A DNA stretch of 64,000 bases from an uncultured Eggerthella sp. (GCA_900546175.1 URBX01000002.1:1-64000), one strand, 5' to 3'; counted from the first letter of the stretch, positions 52,876-62,426 are shown. A program made the numbers and translations. The notes: generated by a model from the letters alone, not told the origin.

Positions 52876-53424
52876 TTACTGTGCCTGATAAATTTCTGGC
52901 TTTAGAACGCCAATGCAAGGTAGGTTGCGATACTTTTCTGCATAATCTAAACCGTATCCCACAATAAATTCATTAGCGCAGTTAAAACCAACGTATTTAC
53001 AATCAACATCCACCTGTCCTGGAACATCCTTGCGAAGACATGCCACCACTTCAATTGAAGCAGGATTTCTGGAAGCTAAATAATCAATAATATAACGAAG
53101 AGTAAGACCGCTGTCTAAAACATCTTCAGCAATAAGCACATGACGACCTTCAACTTCAGTGTTTAAGTCCTTTAATACCCTTACAACTCCTGAGCTTTTT
53201 ACGCCGTTTCCATATGAAGATACCGCCATATAGTCAATTTCAAGAGGAAGCTTAATCTCACGAATAAGATCCGATGAAAAAATTGCACCACCCCTCAAAA
53301 GAGAAACCACAACCAAATCTTTATCCTGGTAGTCTTTAGTGATCTCTTTACCAAGTTCACTAATGCGCTGTTTCATTTCCTCTTCTGTATACAATACTTT
53401 TTCAAGAAAGGGAAAAGTATCCAT
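52876..53424 (-). CDS. hpt: Hypoxanthine phosphoribosyltransferase
   Basis: 182 residues. It salvages hypoxanthine and guanine with PRPP. The PRPP loop VLIAEDVLDSGLTL (about 96-109) is perfect, and VSLLRGGAIFSSDL and VGYGLDYAEKYRNLP are conserved. The gene stands in the classical tilS-hpt-ftsH order, but a maf gene has been placed between tilS and hpt here. Confidence 0.95.
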   Translation of the reverse strand: MDTFPFLEKVLYTEEEMKQRISELGKEITKDYQDKDLVVVSLLRGGAIFSSDLIREIKLPLEIDYMAVSSYGNGVKSSGVVRVLKDLNTEVEGRHVLIAEDVLDSGLTLRYIIDYLASRNPASIEVVACLRKDVPGQVDVDCKYVGFNCANEFIVGYGLDYAEKYRNLPCIGVLKPEIYQAQ

Positions 53425-53587
53425 CTATGCCACTTCCTGTCTCTGTTTCTCAGTAAAGACAAATTGACTAAACCGAAATTAGAGTTTAACAAAAAGGAAG
53501 AGGAAACCTTCATGGCATTGCCAGCTGTTTTCTCTTTCGCAATAAATCTTCACTATTCTGGCAATTTTTTCAGCCTAATTATTGCAT

Positions 53588-54286
53588 TTACTCACCTTCG
53601 GCAGTAATAGGCTCAATAGGCACATGAGTACAGAGAAGGTCTGGGAAGTTCTTTAACAGTTTATCTACCGGCAATCCCACAATGTTATTGTAGTCTCCTT
53701 GATAGGTTTCAACTAAAGCAGCGCCTCTACCTTGAATGCCGTAAGCACCTGCCTTATCAATTGTTTCGCCCGTAGCAACATACGCATTAATATCTTCTTT
53801 GGTGAGTTCTTTAAAGGTTACGTGGCTTGTTTCAGTAAAAGACCTAAAACCAAGAGAAACGTTACCATCTCCCCCATTTTCTTCGGTTTCATTAAGAAGA
53901 ATCATCCAAACAGAAACGCCCGTAATAACCTGATGAGTTCTGCCCGACAAGCGGCCAAGCATTTCACGCGCATGATCTGCGCTGTAAGGTTTGCCGAATA
54001 TTTCGCCGTCAAGAACAACCATGGTGTCTGCACCAATGACGATGCCTAATCCAACAGGGTTTTGAGCAAGAATATCCTGAACAACAGCGCCTGCTTTTCT
54101 CTCAGCAAGTTTTTTTGCTGCTTCCTCAGGCTGTTTCAATAAGTCTGGTTCAAGTGTTTCATCAATTTCGGTAGTACCCGTGTATACCGTAAACTTTACG
54201 CCCGCTTCTTCAAGAAGTTGTTTTCTACGAGGGCTATTAGATGCAAGAATAATATTTATCGGAATACTCGGATTCTGCTCAGCCAT
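53588..54286 (-). CDS. maf: Maf family nucleoside triphosphate pyrophosphatase
   Basis: 232 residues from the ATG at 54286 (AAAGG site); the open frame extends 43 codons upstream without homology. Maf proteins hydrolyse non-canonical or canonical NTPs and affect septum formation. ILASNSPRRKQLLEEAG (about 13-29), GADTMVVLDG, GKPYS, MLGRLSGRTHQVITGV and DKAGAYGIQG are the family motifs. A 15-residue acidic loop (NETEENGGDGNVSLG) is an insertion relative to short Maf proteins. It sits between tilS and hpt. Confidence 0.92.
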   Translation of the reverse strand: MAEQNPSIPINIILASNSPRRKQLLEEAGVKFTVYTGTTEIDETLEPDLLKQPEEAAKKLAERKAGAVVQDILAQNPVGLGIVIGADTMVVLDGEIFGKPYSADHAREMLGRLSGRTHQVITGVSVWMILLNETEENGGDGNVSLGFRSFTETSHVTFKELTKEDINAYVATGETIDKAGAYGIQGRGAALVETYQGDYNNIVGLPVDKLLKNFPDLLCTHVPIEPITAEGE

Positions 54287-54526
54287 AGCGCTGCCTTTCT
54301 GATTATCGATATTAGTCATAACTTGTTTGAATTCTTGTAAGTTATACTGGACTATTCTTTCAGCAGTAATGGCCATTGTACTTCTGAAAGGTCGATTTAG
54401 GGCTACAAAATGCACGAGTTGAATTGGCCTACTTTAGCGAACGAAAAGCTGTCCAATGGAAACCGGTTTTCCCTTACGCATTTTTACTATCTCATTATTC
54501 TTTAGTCTTCGAGGTCTGCGCGTATC

Positions 54527-55630
54527 CTACTTGCGCTTTCTTCGCGCCCTAAATACAGCCATTGGCTCAAGGAGTACTCCTTTTTTGTTAGCACTTACCG
54601 CTAAATCTCCCTGGATATTTACCGCCAAGCCACTTCTTGGGAGTCCGTCTGAATCAAACGCATCAATGACAACTTCAATTGAAGACGAATCAATACGCGC
54701 CTCTTCACCCAAAAAGACTTTAAGAGCTGCAAGCACCACTCTTCGGGCAAGAGGCTTCTCTACCAATCCAAAGGAAGGAAGGAATAAGCAACCATCTGGC
54801 GTTTCGCCAGGACCACACGATTCAAGCCCAATCCATTCCAGATGTTCGGTATAAGCTTGTGCCGCCAGCTTATTCATAAAGTCATCCTCGTCGGCAATGA
54901 GATTCATAGTGCGCGTAAGCGTATCAAGGAGTTTTCCGTTTTGTGATTTTGCAAGCGGGATTATTTCATGGCGAACAAAGGCTCGGAATCTATCGGTATG
55001 AGCATTGGTAGCATCTTCACGCCAAAGCTTTCCGTGAGCATCTCGAATAACCGCCTGCTCATCTTGTGCTAACTCAACAAGGTAATTTCGCAAATCGAGG
55101 CGTGAGACATCTAAAAGAGGTCGGACAACGGGCCCATTCTTGTAGAGCATTGAGCGAAAACCGCCTGGTCCGGTTCCTTTAATTGAGCGCATGTAGAAGT
55201 TTTCAACGCGATCGTCTTGCGTATGAGCGGTAACAATGCGACCAAGCGAAACGGGAACCGCGCAGTGATTACACAAGCTTTCCAGCGCTTCATGCGCTGC
55301 TAGGTAGCGCTCTTCTCGCGCAATAGCCTCTACGTTACCTCCCCGTTCTGCAGCAATGAGAGGAATATTGACCTCGCAGGCAAAATAAGGGATAGCAAGC
55401 TTTGCTGCTAATTCTTCAACGAATTTCTGATCGTCATCTGCTTCTTGCCCTCTTATCTTGTGGTTTACATGAAGAATAGCCAAAGGACCACAGAAATTAT
55501 GAGAAGAAAGCTCTTTCATGATGTAAGCAAGCGCTGTTGAATCAGAGCCACCCGAAACCATCAAAACAACAGGAGTTGCAGGAGTAAAAAGATTGCGAGA
55601 CAGAATTGTGTTTTCGATTGTGCTAATCAT
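54527..55630 (-). CDS. tilS: tRNA(Ile)-lysidine synthetase TilS
   Basis: 367 residues. TilS changes C34 of tRNA-Ile(CAU) to lysidine so that it reads AUA. The PP-loop is VLMVSGGSDSTALAYIM (about 22-38); HVNHKIRGQEAD and TAHTQDDRVEN are the ATP and substrate motifs. The C-terminal domain is of the shorter type (about 120 residues after the N-domain). It precedes maf-hpt-ftsH on the same strand. Confidence 0.93.
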   Translation of the reverse strand: MISTIENTILSRNLFTPATPVVLMVSGGSDSTALAYIMKELSSHNFCGPLAILHVNHKIRGQEADDDQKFVEELAAKLAIPYFACEVNIPLIAAERGGNVEAIAREERYLAAHEALESLCNHCAVPVSLGRIVTAHTQDDRVENFYMRSIKGTGPGGFRSMLYKNGPVVRPLLDVSRLDLRNYLVELAQDEQAVIRDAHGKLWREDATNAHTDRFRAFVRHEIIPLAKSQNGKLLDTLTRTMNLIADEDDFMNKLAAQAYTEHLEWIGLESCGPGETPDGCLFLPSFGLVEKPLARRVVLAALKVFLGEEARIDSSSIEVVIDAFDSDGLPRSGLAVNIQGDLAVSANKKGVLLEPMAVFRARRKRK

Positions 55631-55750
55631 GGTTAACCAACTTCTCTCTTAGATAATTTTTCTCTCATCCTTTACAATACTGAAATTGTAAAGGAGAAAC
55701 CCTTACGTCCTTTTTTCTTTTTACAAAGACTCTTAAAGTTCGGAGGATTT

Positions 55751-56119
55751 ATGAACTTTATTCTTCGCTGCATTGGAATAATGATTGCAGTTGCGGTTGC
55801 GGTTTGGATTGTTCCTGGTGTTGATTTCAGCTCTTCAGGAAACGGGGCTCTCGGATTTTTGATTCTTGCAATCATCATTGCCTTATTAAATATGTCAATT
55901 AAACCAATTCTTCAAATATTGAGTGCTCCAATCACGCTTATTTCTTTAGGAGTGTTCTACTTTGTAATCAATACTGCGTTGCTATATCTTGCAGGCGCTA
56001 TCGGAAATGGTTTATTTGATATAGGATTCACTATCACTAACTTTGCCTCAGGCTTCATTGCTTCTCTTATCATTTCTTTCGTGTCAAGCATTATTAATGG
56101 AATTCTTGACACCAATTAA
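55751..56119 (+). CDS. Phage holin family IV-type membrane protein (PF04020-like)
   Basis: 122 residues with four membrane segments. The layout VWIVPGVDFSS near residues 18-28, ALLNMSIKPILQILSAPITLISLGVFYFVINTALLYLAG (read in parts) and the C-terminal FASGFIASLIISFVSSIIN matches the widespread 'mycobacterial 4TM phage holin' family. Despite the name, most members are chromosomal membrane proteins of unknown role, and no other phage gene lies nearby. CGGAGGA precedes the ATG. Confidence 0.85.
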   Translation: MNFILRCIGIMIAVAVAVWIVPGVDFSSSGNGALGFLILAIIIALLNMSIKPILQILSAPITLISLGVFYFVINTALLYLAGAIGNGLFDIGFTITNFASGFIASLIISFVSSIINGILDTN

Positions 56120-56202
56120 TGAATATTGCCTAATAGTCAACCGTTTTTCCTCTATTAAACATTTGGTAGAATAATTCCATAACCTAAGTTTAGGAGTGTG
56201 AA

Positions 56203-56238
56203 ATGGCTTATGACTACAGCATCTCAAAGCACCGATAA
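56203..56238 (+). CDS. Possible 11-codon leader ORF overlapping the TetR start
   Basis: ATG at 56203 with the best ribosome-binding site here (AGGAG, about 7 bases upstream) opens an 11-codon frame, MAYDYSISKHR, in a frame different from the TetR gene. It overlaps the TetR start region. It may be chance or a translational-coupling leader. Confidence 0.2.
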   Translation: MAYDYSISKHR

Positions 56239-56986
56239 ACCTAGACGTCGCGGCCGTCCAAGAAAAGCGGGAACCAGCTCTGCCAATCCACGCGAAACTA
56301 TCGTAGCAAGCGCAATCAAACTCTTTAAAGAAAAAGGCTATGCAAAAACTTCACTCAGCGAGATTTCTCGCCAAGTAGGCATTGATCAATCGTCTATTTA
56401 CTATTGGTTCTCCTCTAAAGAGGCTATTCTTGAAAGTCTTTTTAGTGACCAAAACGTAAAACAGATTATTAAATGTATTGCCGATACGGACGAATCATAT
56501 ACCAAGAAGCTTTTCGCTTTAATAATTTTTGACGTAGTAACTAAGTGCGACCTCCCTTTCGACTTTATCGAATTGGAAGCACTTATTCACAATAAAAAGA
56601 GCAGCTTCGAGTTCGTATTGGAAGATTACCGTATGGTATATCAAGGTCTCGTTTCTTTTATTGAAAAAGGAATTGAAGCAGGAGAATTTAAACCATGCAA
56701 TGCAGGCGAATGTGCTGTTGCTATTCTTTCGGTTTCTGAGGGCTTACAACATCACTACCATTCAAAAATTCGAGGCGAATTAATTCTTGAAGCCTCCGGT
56801 TATACTGTACAGAATCTTTCTCCAGAAGAAATTGGCTGCATGGCAGGCAAAACAGTACTTCCAAGCCTACTTACCGATTCTCCTGACTTTTGCCAACTTG
56901 CAGAAGATACTCTAGCTCTTTTAGCAAAGCTCTCTTTGGAAAAAAGACTTGATTTGCCTGAAGAAAACCCAGAAGCAAACCGCTAA
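56210..56986 (+). CDS. TetR family transcriptional regulator
   Basis: 258 residues from the ATG at 56210; a GTG four codons upstream is also in frame but too close to the AGGAG. A basic arm (RRRGRPRK, AT-hook-like) precedes the HTH domain (about 30-78: IVASAIKLFKEKGYAKTSL, ISRQVGIDQSSIYYWF). The C-terminal ligand domain (about 90-245) is of unknown specificity. It is divergent in position from any obvious target; the holin-like gene lies just upstream on the same strand and the HAD gene converges with it. Confidence 0.88.
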   Translation: MTTASQSTDKPRRRGRPRKAGTSSANPRETIVASAIKLFKEKGYAKTSLSEISRQVGIDQSSIYYWFSSKEAILESLFSDQNVKQIIKCIADTDESYTKKLFALIIFDVVTKCDLPFDFIELEALIHNKKSSFEFVLEDYRMVYQGLVSFIEKGIEAGEFKPCNAGECAVAILSVSEGLQHHYHSKIRGELILEASGYTVQNLSPEEIGCMAGKTVLPSLLTDSPDFCQLAEDTLALLAKLSLEKRLDLPEENPEANR

Positions 56987-57676
56987 TCAAGAAGCCTTGA
57001 TAATCCCTAGCTGGGTAAAAGATTCTACCGATACCGACGTTACCTGACGCCAGTATTCAAGAGTTTTTCCTTCATGAGGGTCAAATATTCCTACGGTTTT
57101 GAAGCCTCCCTGAGTTAACGAACTGAGCGCATACAGGGAGTCTTCAAAGCCCCAGGTTGTATCCTTTGGTGTTCCAAGCAGCACTTGTGCATGAGTGAAA
57201 ATTAATGGGTCGCGTTTGGTGGTAGTCAAATCATCTACCGAAATAATATCTTTGAAGTAATCAGCAATTCCTATATTTCTTGCGCCAGCTTGCAAATAGC
57301 GCTGAGGACTTGAAGACACAACGCTCATAGCAACGCCGCTGCGTGCTGCCGCTTCAAGAAAAACTTCTACTCCTGGAAGAAGAGCTGCTCTAGTTGCATA
57401 ATAATCAACCATGTATTCATCAATAATCGAAACAACAAAGGCACTATCGCGGCCTAGGCCATACGTTTCGTGAAAAAAATGTCCTATTTCAGGAATAGTC
57501 AAGGCGGTTAAAAGCGCACGATCTTCTTCGCTGACTTCAGCATGACACAACGAAACAAGATAATCTTCAACACCCTGCCATGCTCCGATAGAGTCAACCA
57601 GCGTTCCATCAAAGTCAAGAAGGGCCCCCGCAATATCGAGAAAGCCCTTCTGGTAATCAACGTATAGTTTTGCCAC
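56987..57676 (-). CDS. HAD superfamily hydrolase (beta-phosphoglucomutase-like)
   Basis: 229 residues. LLDFDGTLVDSIGAW (about 17-31) is HAD motif I with the nucleophile Asp; MSVVSSSPQRYL (about 115) is motif II, the Lys of motif III is in TTKRDPL, and motif IV is GFEDSLYAL. The helical cap of about 70 residues puts it in the class with phosphoglycolate phosphatase and beta-phosphoglucomutase. The substrate is not evident. It ends one base from the TetR stop and is 5 bases after the aminotransferase gene. Confidence 0.88.
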   Translation of the reverse strand: MAKLYVDYQKGFLDIAGALLDFDGTLVDSIGAWQGVEDYLVSLCHAEVSEEDRALLTALTIPEIGHFFHETYGLGRDSAFVVSIIDEYMVDYYATRAALLPGVEVFLEAAARSGVAMSVVSSSPQRYLQAGARNIGIADYFKDIISVDDLTTTKRDPLIFTHAQVLLGTPKDTTWGFEDSLYALSSLTQGGFKTVGIFDPHEGKTLEYWRQVTSVSVESFTQLGIIKAS

Positions 57677-57681
57677 TTTAG

Positions 57682-58869
57682 TTACTCGTATTCTTTCTTG
57701 AGAGCAGCAAATGCCTCTTTTGAATTAATAATTGTCTGAGAATCAATGCAATAGCCAGCACGAACCCAGCCGCCTACACCAAAGCTATCTGATGCCACCA
57801 ACAAAAGTTCATGCTTTTTTGCTCTATCGGAAAAGGCCTGTGCATCTTCTTCTAATGCTTTAATCCAAAGATAAAACGCTCCATCAGGAGAAATATACTC
57901 ATATCCAAACTCATCTAAGATATCAGTCAATAGCTTGCGATTCTTCTCATATGCTTCAATATCAGCTGGCTCGTCAACGCATTTCTCGATAACGCGCTGG
58001 AAGAGAACAGGAGAACAAACATATCCTAAAGAACGACCTGCTCCGCATACTGCAAGATAGACTTTCTTCCAGTCATTGACCTGATTTGGAACTAATACGT
58101 AGCCAATGCGCTCACCTGGCATAGAAAGAGACTTCGACCAAGAATAACAAACCAGCGTGTTGTTGTATAAAGAAGGAACCCAAGAAACCTCAGCGCCACC
58201 GTAGACTAATTCACGGTAAGGTTCGTCGGAGATTAAATAGATTTCGTGACCATATTCAGCCTGCTTCTCGTTCAATACTGCCGCAAGCGCTTCAAGAGTT
58301 TGGCGCGTATATACCGTACCAACTGGGTTGTTAGGACTATTAATTACAATGCCGCGGGTTTGAGGGGTGATTGCCTTGGCCACCGCTTCGGTATCTATCT
58401 GGAAATTGTCTGCTCTTGCAGGAACCTCGACACACGTTGCTCCCGCACAGGAAATCCATACCTTATATTCAGGGAAGTAAGGAGAGATAACAATGATCTC
58501 ATTTCCTAAACCCGGCTCAACAATTGCGGTAAAGCAAGCAGAAAGAGAAGCCGCAGCACCCATAGTAAGGTATAAGTTTTCTGCCGAATAGGAAGTTTTG
58601 AAACGCTTATTGAGGTTATTTGCAATGGCCTCGCGCGTTGAGTCGAGGCCTGCCGAAGAAGAGTACGCATGAAGCTGCTCTGCAGGAAGCTTTATCAATT
58701 CCGCAATTGTTTCTGCAACTAAAGCAGGAGCAGGAACTGAAGGATTGCCGATACTGAAATCGAACACTTTGTCTTCGCCAATTTCAGCCTTGCGTGCAAG
58801 ACCGTAAGCAAAAAGCTCACGAATTGCAGAAGGAGCACTACCAAGCTGGTACATTGTTTCATTAATCAT
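57682..58869 (-). CDS. Class I/II pyridoxal-phosphate aminotransferase
   Basis: 395 residues. The PLP lysine is in VCYSWSKSLSMPGERIGY (about 246); INSPNNPVGTVY and SDEPYRELVY are the PLP-contacting Asn and Asp/Tyr motifs, and GGWVRAGYC holds the substrate carboxylate Arg. These point to the aspartate/aromatic/alanine aminotransferase group; exact amino acid unknown. 5 bases upstream of the HAD gene, probably co-transcribed. Confidence 0.92.
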   Translation of the reverse strand: MINETMYQLGSAPSAIRELFAYGLARKAEIGEDKVFDFSIGNPSVPAPALVAETIAELIKLPAEQLHAYSSSAGLDSTREAIANNLNKRFKTSYSAENLYLTMGAAASLSACFTAIVEPGLGNEIIVISPYFPEYKVWISCAGATCVEVPARADNFQIDTEAVAKAITPQTRGIVINSPNNPVGTVYTRQTLEALAAVLNEKQAEYGHEIYLISDEPYRELVYGGAEVSWVPSLYNNTLVCYSWSKSLSMPGERIGYVLVPNQVNDWKKVYLAVCGAGRSLGYVCSPVLFQRVIEKCVDEPADIEAYEKNRKLLTDILDEFGYEYISPDGAFYLWIKALEEDAQAFSDRAKKHELLLVASDSFGVGGWVRAGYCIDSQTIINSKEAFAALKKEYE

Positions 58870-58940
58870 GTTTTTACCTTTTCACTTCACATACTCTACT
58901 TCTCAAAACTTCTTCAAAACCACTGTTGAAGCATTGAGAA

Positions 58941-59417
58941 TTATTGTGTCACCACATCGTCAATTAAGCTATCCCCGTCGGCAGCAGAGGTTGCTAAAAA
59001 ATCACAACGCTCGTTTTGCTTATGTCCGTCATGTCCTTTAACCCATTTAAAAGTTACAGTATGAGGTCTTTTTGCCTCCAGTAAACGCTTCCATAAATCA
59101 ATGTTTTTTACTGGCTGATTGCCCCCTCGCTTCCAGCCTTTTTTGATCCAACTGTCAATCCAGTGCTGATTAAACGCATCGACAACATATTTTGAGTCCG
59201 AGTAAAGATCAACTTCGCATGGTACTTTTAACGCCTCAAGGCCCGCAATTGCCGCCATAAGTTCCATACGATTATTAGTGGTCTTTTTATATCCCTGCGA
59301 GAGTTCTTTTGTGTGAAGAACTCCATCGGGAGCTACGTATTCAAGTACGGTTCCATAACCCCCTGGGCCATCAGGATTACCGCGAGCAGCTCCGTCAGTA
59401 TAAATAGATACTTTCAT
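58941..59417 (-). CDS. rnhA: Ribonuclease HI
   Basis: 158 residues. It degrades the RNA strand of RNA-DNA hybrids. All four active-site acids are present: Asp in IYTDGAARGNPGP-type start (IYTDGAARGNPDG), Glu in NRMELMAAI, Asp in LYSDSKYVV and Asp in ERCDFLATSAA; the basic protrusion KKGWKRGG is also there. The start is two bases after the aroE stop, so they are probably co-transcribed. Confidence 0.95.
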   Translation of the reverse strand: MKVSIYTDGAARGNPDGPGGYGTVLEYVAPDGVLHTKELSQGYKKTTNNRMELMAAIAGLEALKVPCEVDLYSDSKYVVDAFNQHWIDSWIKKGWKRGGNQPVKNIDLWKRLLEAKRPHTVTFKWVKGHDGHKQNERCDFLATSAADGDSLIDDVVTQ

Positions 59418-59419
59418 GC

Positions 59420-60301
59420 TTATAAGATGTTCTCAAATCCACCAGCACGAACCATTTCTTCAAAAACTTTATCCCACGTGCAGGATGGTTCAATGCCGTT
59501 TGCTTCTGTCCAAATTCTGATAGTTTCAACCGCTTGAGCAACTAGCATTCCACCGCCGTCATAGAAAAGCGCTCCTGCATCTTTAGCACCCTGATTAAGA
59601 GCAGTAATTCCATGACCGTATACAACGTCCATTACTACTTGCTTATCAGAAAGAAGTGTTACATCAAATGCAGCAGGATCTCCTTCTTTCATGCCAAGTA
59701 CTGTAGCATCAATAATAATATCAGCGTCTTTGATAACGTCTTGTGCTGCCTCATAGGAATTGCCCTCAAGACGATTGGAGAAGTCTTCTAAACCTAAATC
59801 AATGCGCTTCTGCAAATAATCTGCAACTTTAGCCTTTGAACGCTGCGCATCCCTGCCAAGCATGTGAACAGTAGCGCCTGCTTCAAGAGCTTCGTGTGTA
59901 ATAGCATGAGATGTTGGTCCCGTGCCACAAACTACTACTTTAGCGCCATCAAACTTCACGCCTTTATAAGTCAAGAACCAGATAACACCCTTGCCGTCAG
60001 TGTTGTAAGCAATCAAGCCTTCGTCGGTTTTCACTAAAACATTGGCACCACCTGCAAGAATGGCAGAAGGATCTTGTTTCTGGGAATACTTGAATGCCAA
60101 TGGCTTATAAGGAGTAGTAATGTTGATGCCAACAAAATCTGCAGCCTTAAGGAATTCGATAGCGTCTTTTTCTTCTGCTCGATCAGCAAGCTCATAAGTC
60201 CAAGGAATACCAAGAAGCTTATATGCTGCATTGTGAGTTACAGGAGATTTTGAGTGAGCAACAGGATGACCTAACAAAAAAACTTTATCGGAATTAGCCA
60301 T
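59420..60301 (-). CDS. aroE: Shikimate dehydrogenase
   Basis: 293 residues. It reduces 3-dehydroshikimate with NADPH. GHPVAHSKSPVTHNAAY (about 11-27) is the substrate motif, NITTPYK holds the catalytic Lys (about 66) and YNTDGKG the catalytic Asp; VVCGTGPTSHAITHEA is the nucleotide-binding loop. With aroD at 9209 it gives two shikimate steps in the window, unlinked. Followed closely by rnhA. Confidence 0.94.
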   Translation of the reverse strand: MANSDKVFLLGHPVAHSKSPVTHNAAYKLLGIPWTYELADRAEEKDAIEFLKAADFVGINITTPYKPLAFKYSQKQDPSAILAGGANVLVKTDEGLIAYNTDGKGVIWFLTYKGVKFDGAKVVVCGTGPTSHAITHEALEAGATVHMLGRDAQRSKAKVADYLQKRIDLGLEDFSNRLEGNSYEAAQDVIKDADIIIDATVLGMKEGDPAAFDVTLLSDKQVVMDVVYGHGITALNQGAKDAGALFYDGGGMLVAQAVETIRIWTEANGIEPSCTWDKVFEEMVRAGGFENIL

Positions 60302-60451
60302 TTTTTATCCAATCTCTTAAACGGTTATGCAATGCTCATTTTACCAAGACGCATCAAAGCAAACTAAAGTAAACGAAGCATGCGTTACCATTTTATATAA
60401 ACTGGTCAAATTATTAAAATGCTTTATGAGGTACACCTGGAGCGTTTTTCA

Positions 60452-60799
60452 TTACCAAATGGAATATAGTGCCACTCCAAAACCATACGAAAGGAACGAG
60501 ATTACAAGAAGCGTTTCTGCTATAAAGCCAATAATGGCGTTTTTCGTGCAATCGCTTCGGTATGGTTTGTCGATATTGGTAAGGCTTGCAACAAGAATAC
60601 CCACAACTCCTGCAAGGACACCAACAAAAAACCACCCAATTTTTTGCGCGGAAGTTAGTTCTGTTTGAAGTACGGGAGCATCTTGTGGCACAGGGGCATT
60701 TTGCGGTGCAGGAATAGATTGAGCAGCAGGAATGCCACTGATAACGGGAGCGTCTTTTTCCTCCGGAGCGTTTTGAGGAGTAGGAGTATTTTCATGCAT
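60452..60799 (-). CDS. Proline-rich membrane protein of unknown function
   Basis: 115 residues from the ATG at 60799. Residues 1-48 are Pro/Ala/Gln-rich with repeated APxxQxAPV units (PAAQSIPAPQNAPVPQDAPV); then two membrane helices (about 55-75, IGWFFVGVLAGVVGILVASL, and 88-110). No family recognised. It could be a small envelope protein. It lies between the glycosyltransferase and aroE on the same strand with about 120 and 150-base gaps, so it may be its own unit. Confidence 0.5.
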   Translation of the reverse strand: MHENTPTPQNAPEEKDAPVISGIPAAQSIPAPQNAPVPQDAPVLQTELTSAQKIGWFFVGVLAGVVGILVASLTNIDKPYRSDCTKNAIIGFIAETLLVISFLSYGFGVALYSIW

Positions 60800-60919
60800 A
60801 GCTTTCTCTTTCTTTTGCGAAAATATTCTTGCAAACACAGGTCCTTTTCAGGCTTGCGCAACTCTTAATACAGGCGCTTGACTCTTTTCATTAAGAATAT
60901 ACTCCATCAGAAAGCCTAC

Positions 60920-62218
60920 CTATCTTTTATGTGCAGGCTTGTGGCCAACATACATGCCAATGAAGTGTTTTTTAACCGAGCGAGGATTGTTTTGGTATTT
61001 GTATCCCAACAACAGCGCTCTTCTTGCAACCACAAAAGCAGCATCTGGTTTTCTCAGATAAGAACCGTTAACAAGCATAGCTCTTATTCGAAGAGGATCG
61101 GCCCCATAGTGACGCAATGCCTCAACAAGCTCTCTCAAGGTGGTAACATGCTCTGCTATTCCACACGAGGTAAACATGCGAACATTACAATTCTCTTGGC
61201 CATAAGCCTTTCCTACTAGAATCATAGGAACGCTTGAGCAAAGACATTCTGTTACCGTCAAACCCCCTGGCTTACAAATAACCAAATCTGCAGCCGCCAT
61301 CATTCCTGCCACATCGTCAACGAATTCAAAAACCGATACGTTTTCAAGCTCTAAATTGCTTGCCAATTCTCGAACTCGATTGGCATATTGTGCATCAGCA
61401 CCTGAAATAATAACCAGATGAATTGAGGGAAATTCTTTTCCATACTCAAGCAAGCCGCAAATCGTTTCTCTGAAATGAACATAAGGCTGCTGCAATCGAG
61501 ACCCTGCAAGCGCAAGCACTATGGTCTTATCTTCGGGAAATCCAAACTTTTTCTTCATCTCTTCAGAATCGCGTTTTGCAAGAAAAGGAGAGCGAACTGG
61601 AATACCCGTAATACAAATACGACTTTCATCCACTTTTCTTGCGCGAAGCGTCTCTGCCATATATTCGTTAGAAACGCAGAAGAGATCAGCTGCTTCGTGA
61701 GGCCAAAGCCCCTCGGTTTCGTAATCGGTTGGCACACAAATAATGGGAAATTGCTGACCAGTAATCATTTTAGAACCAACTGCCACATTCGCGGCAGTAA
61801 TATGGGTACAAATTACCGCAAAAGGTGGATTGTTCTTTATGTATTCAGTGAAGTCTGGAAACATTATGCGAGCCCACGCCGTTCCGCCACCCCACAAAAG
61901 TCTACCAGTGAAATTGTAGCGCCACAGAATATCGTAGATTGGACGAGTTGGACCAGTAAACATCGAAGCAGTTTTGTTACCATCAAACTTAATTCGTCCA
62001 TAATCGAGAATATCGATAAGTTCAATCTCTAAGTCTTCAGGGACTTCAACGCCTTTACGCAGCTCAGAATCTGTCCGCTGCTTCAAGATTTCTAGCGCTT
62101 GAACAGTTGAAACTGCTGCGCTCTTATGACCTGAACCCACAGAAGCATGAACCACTAAAACACGTGGTTTTTGCTTTTCTGGATGTATGGAAGATTGTTT
62201 AGATTGTTCACTATTCAT
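60920..62218 (-). CDS. Glycosyltransferase of the diacylglycerol glucosyltransferase/MGDG synthase type
   Basis: 432 residues, GT28/GT-B fold. An N-terminal half with VVHASVGSGHKSAA (about 21-34, the acceptor motif) and CVPTDYETEGLWPHEA; a C-terminal half with LALAGSRLQQPYVHF, the nucleotide-sugar motif CKPGGLTVTECLCSSVPMI (about 313-331) and GQENCNV. This is the pattern of UgtP and MGDG synthases, which add sugars to diacylglycerol to make membrane glycolipid anchors. The sugar and acceptor are inferred. No signal peptide. Confidence 0.85.
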   Translation of the reverse strand: MNSEQSKQSSIHPEKQKPRVLVVHASVGSGHKSAAVSTVQALEILKQRTDSELRKGVEVPEDLEIELIDILDYGRIKFDGNKTASMFTGPTRPIYDILWRYNFTGRLLWGGGTAWARIMFPDFTEYIKNNPPFAVICTHITAANVAVGSKMITGQQFPIICVPTDYETEGLWPHEAADLFCVSNEYMAETLRARKVDESRICITGIPVRSPFLAKRDSEEMKKKFGFPEDKTIVLALAGSRLQQPYVHFRETICGLLEYGKEFPSIHLVIISGADAQYANRVRELASNLELENVSVFEFVDDVAGMMAAADLVICKPGGLTVTECLCSSVPMILVGKAYGQENCNVRMFTSCGIAEHVTTLRELVEALRHYGADPLRIRAMLVNGSYLRKPDAAFVVARRALLLGYKYQNNPRSVKKHFIGMYVGHKPAHKR

Positions 62219-62388
62219 GTCAGAAACAGGCAGCTCTTATCTTCGTATTCTTTTCTTATATTCGTTTTAACCTTTGGTAAAAGCATTTTCAATAATAGAC
62301 CAGGAAAGAACAGGCAAATTACGAAATACGATAAAAGGGCAAGGCGATAGCTTTTTCTTAGTTTCATTGGCGTTTTTTCAGAAAAGCC

Positions 62389-62416
62389 TTGCAAAGAATT
62401 TGTTCGTTGTTATAAT
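62389..62416 (+). promoter_or_regulatory. tRNA-Leu promoter
   Basis: TTGCAA (62389-62394), 16-base spacer, perfect TATAAT (62411-62416), ending 10 bases before the tRNA. Confidence 0.65.
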
Positions 62417-62426
62417 TTGTACTTGC

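Noticed and set aside
53505..53575. Inverted repeat ATTGCCAG...CTGGCAAT between hpt and maf
   Set aside because: Arms are about 35 bases apart with no T run in the direction of transcription; probably chance.
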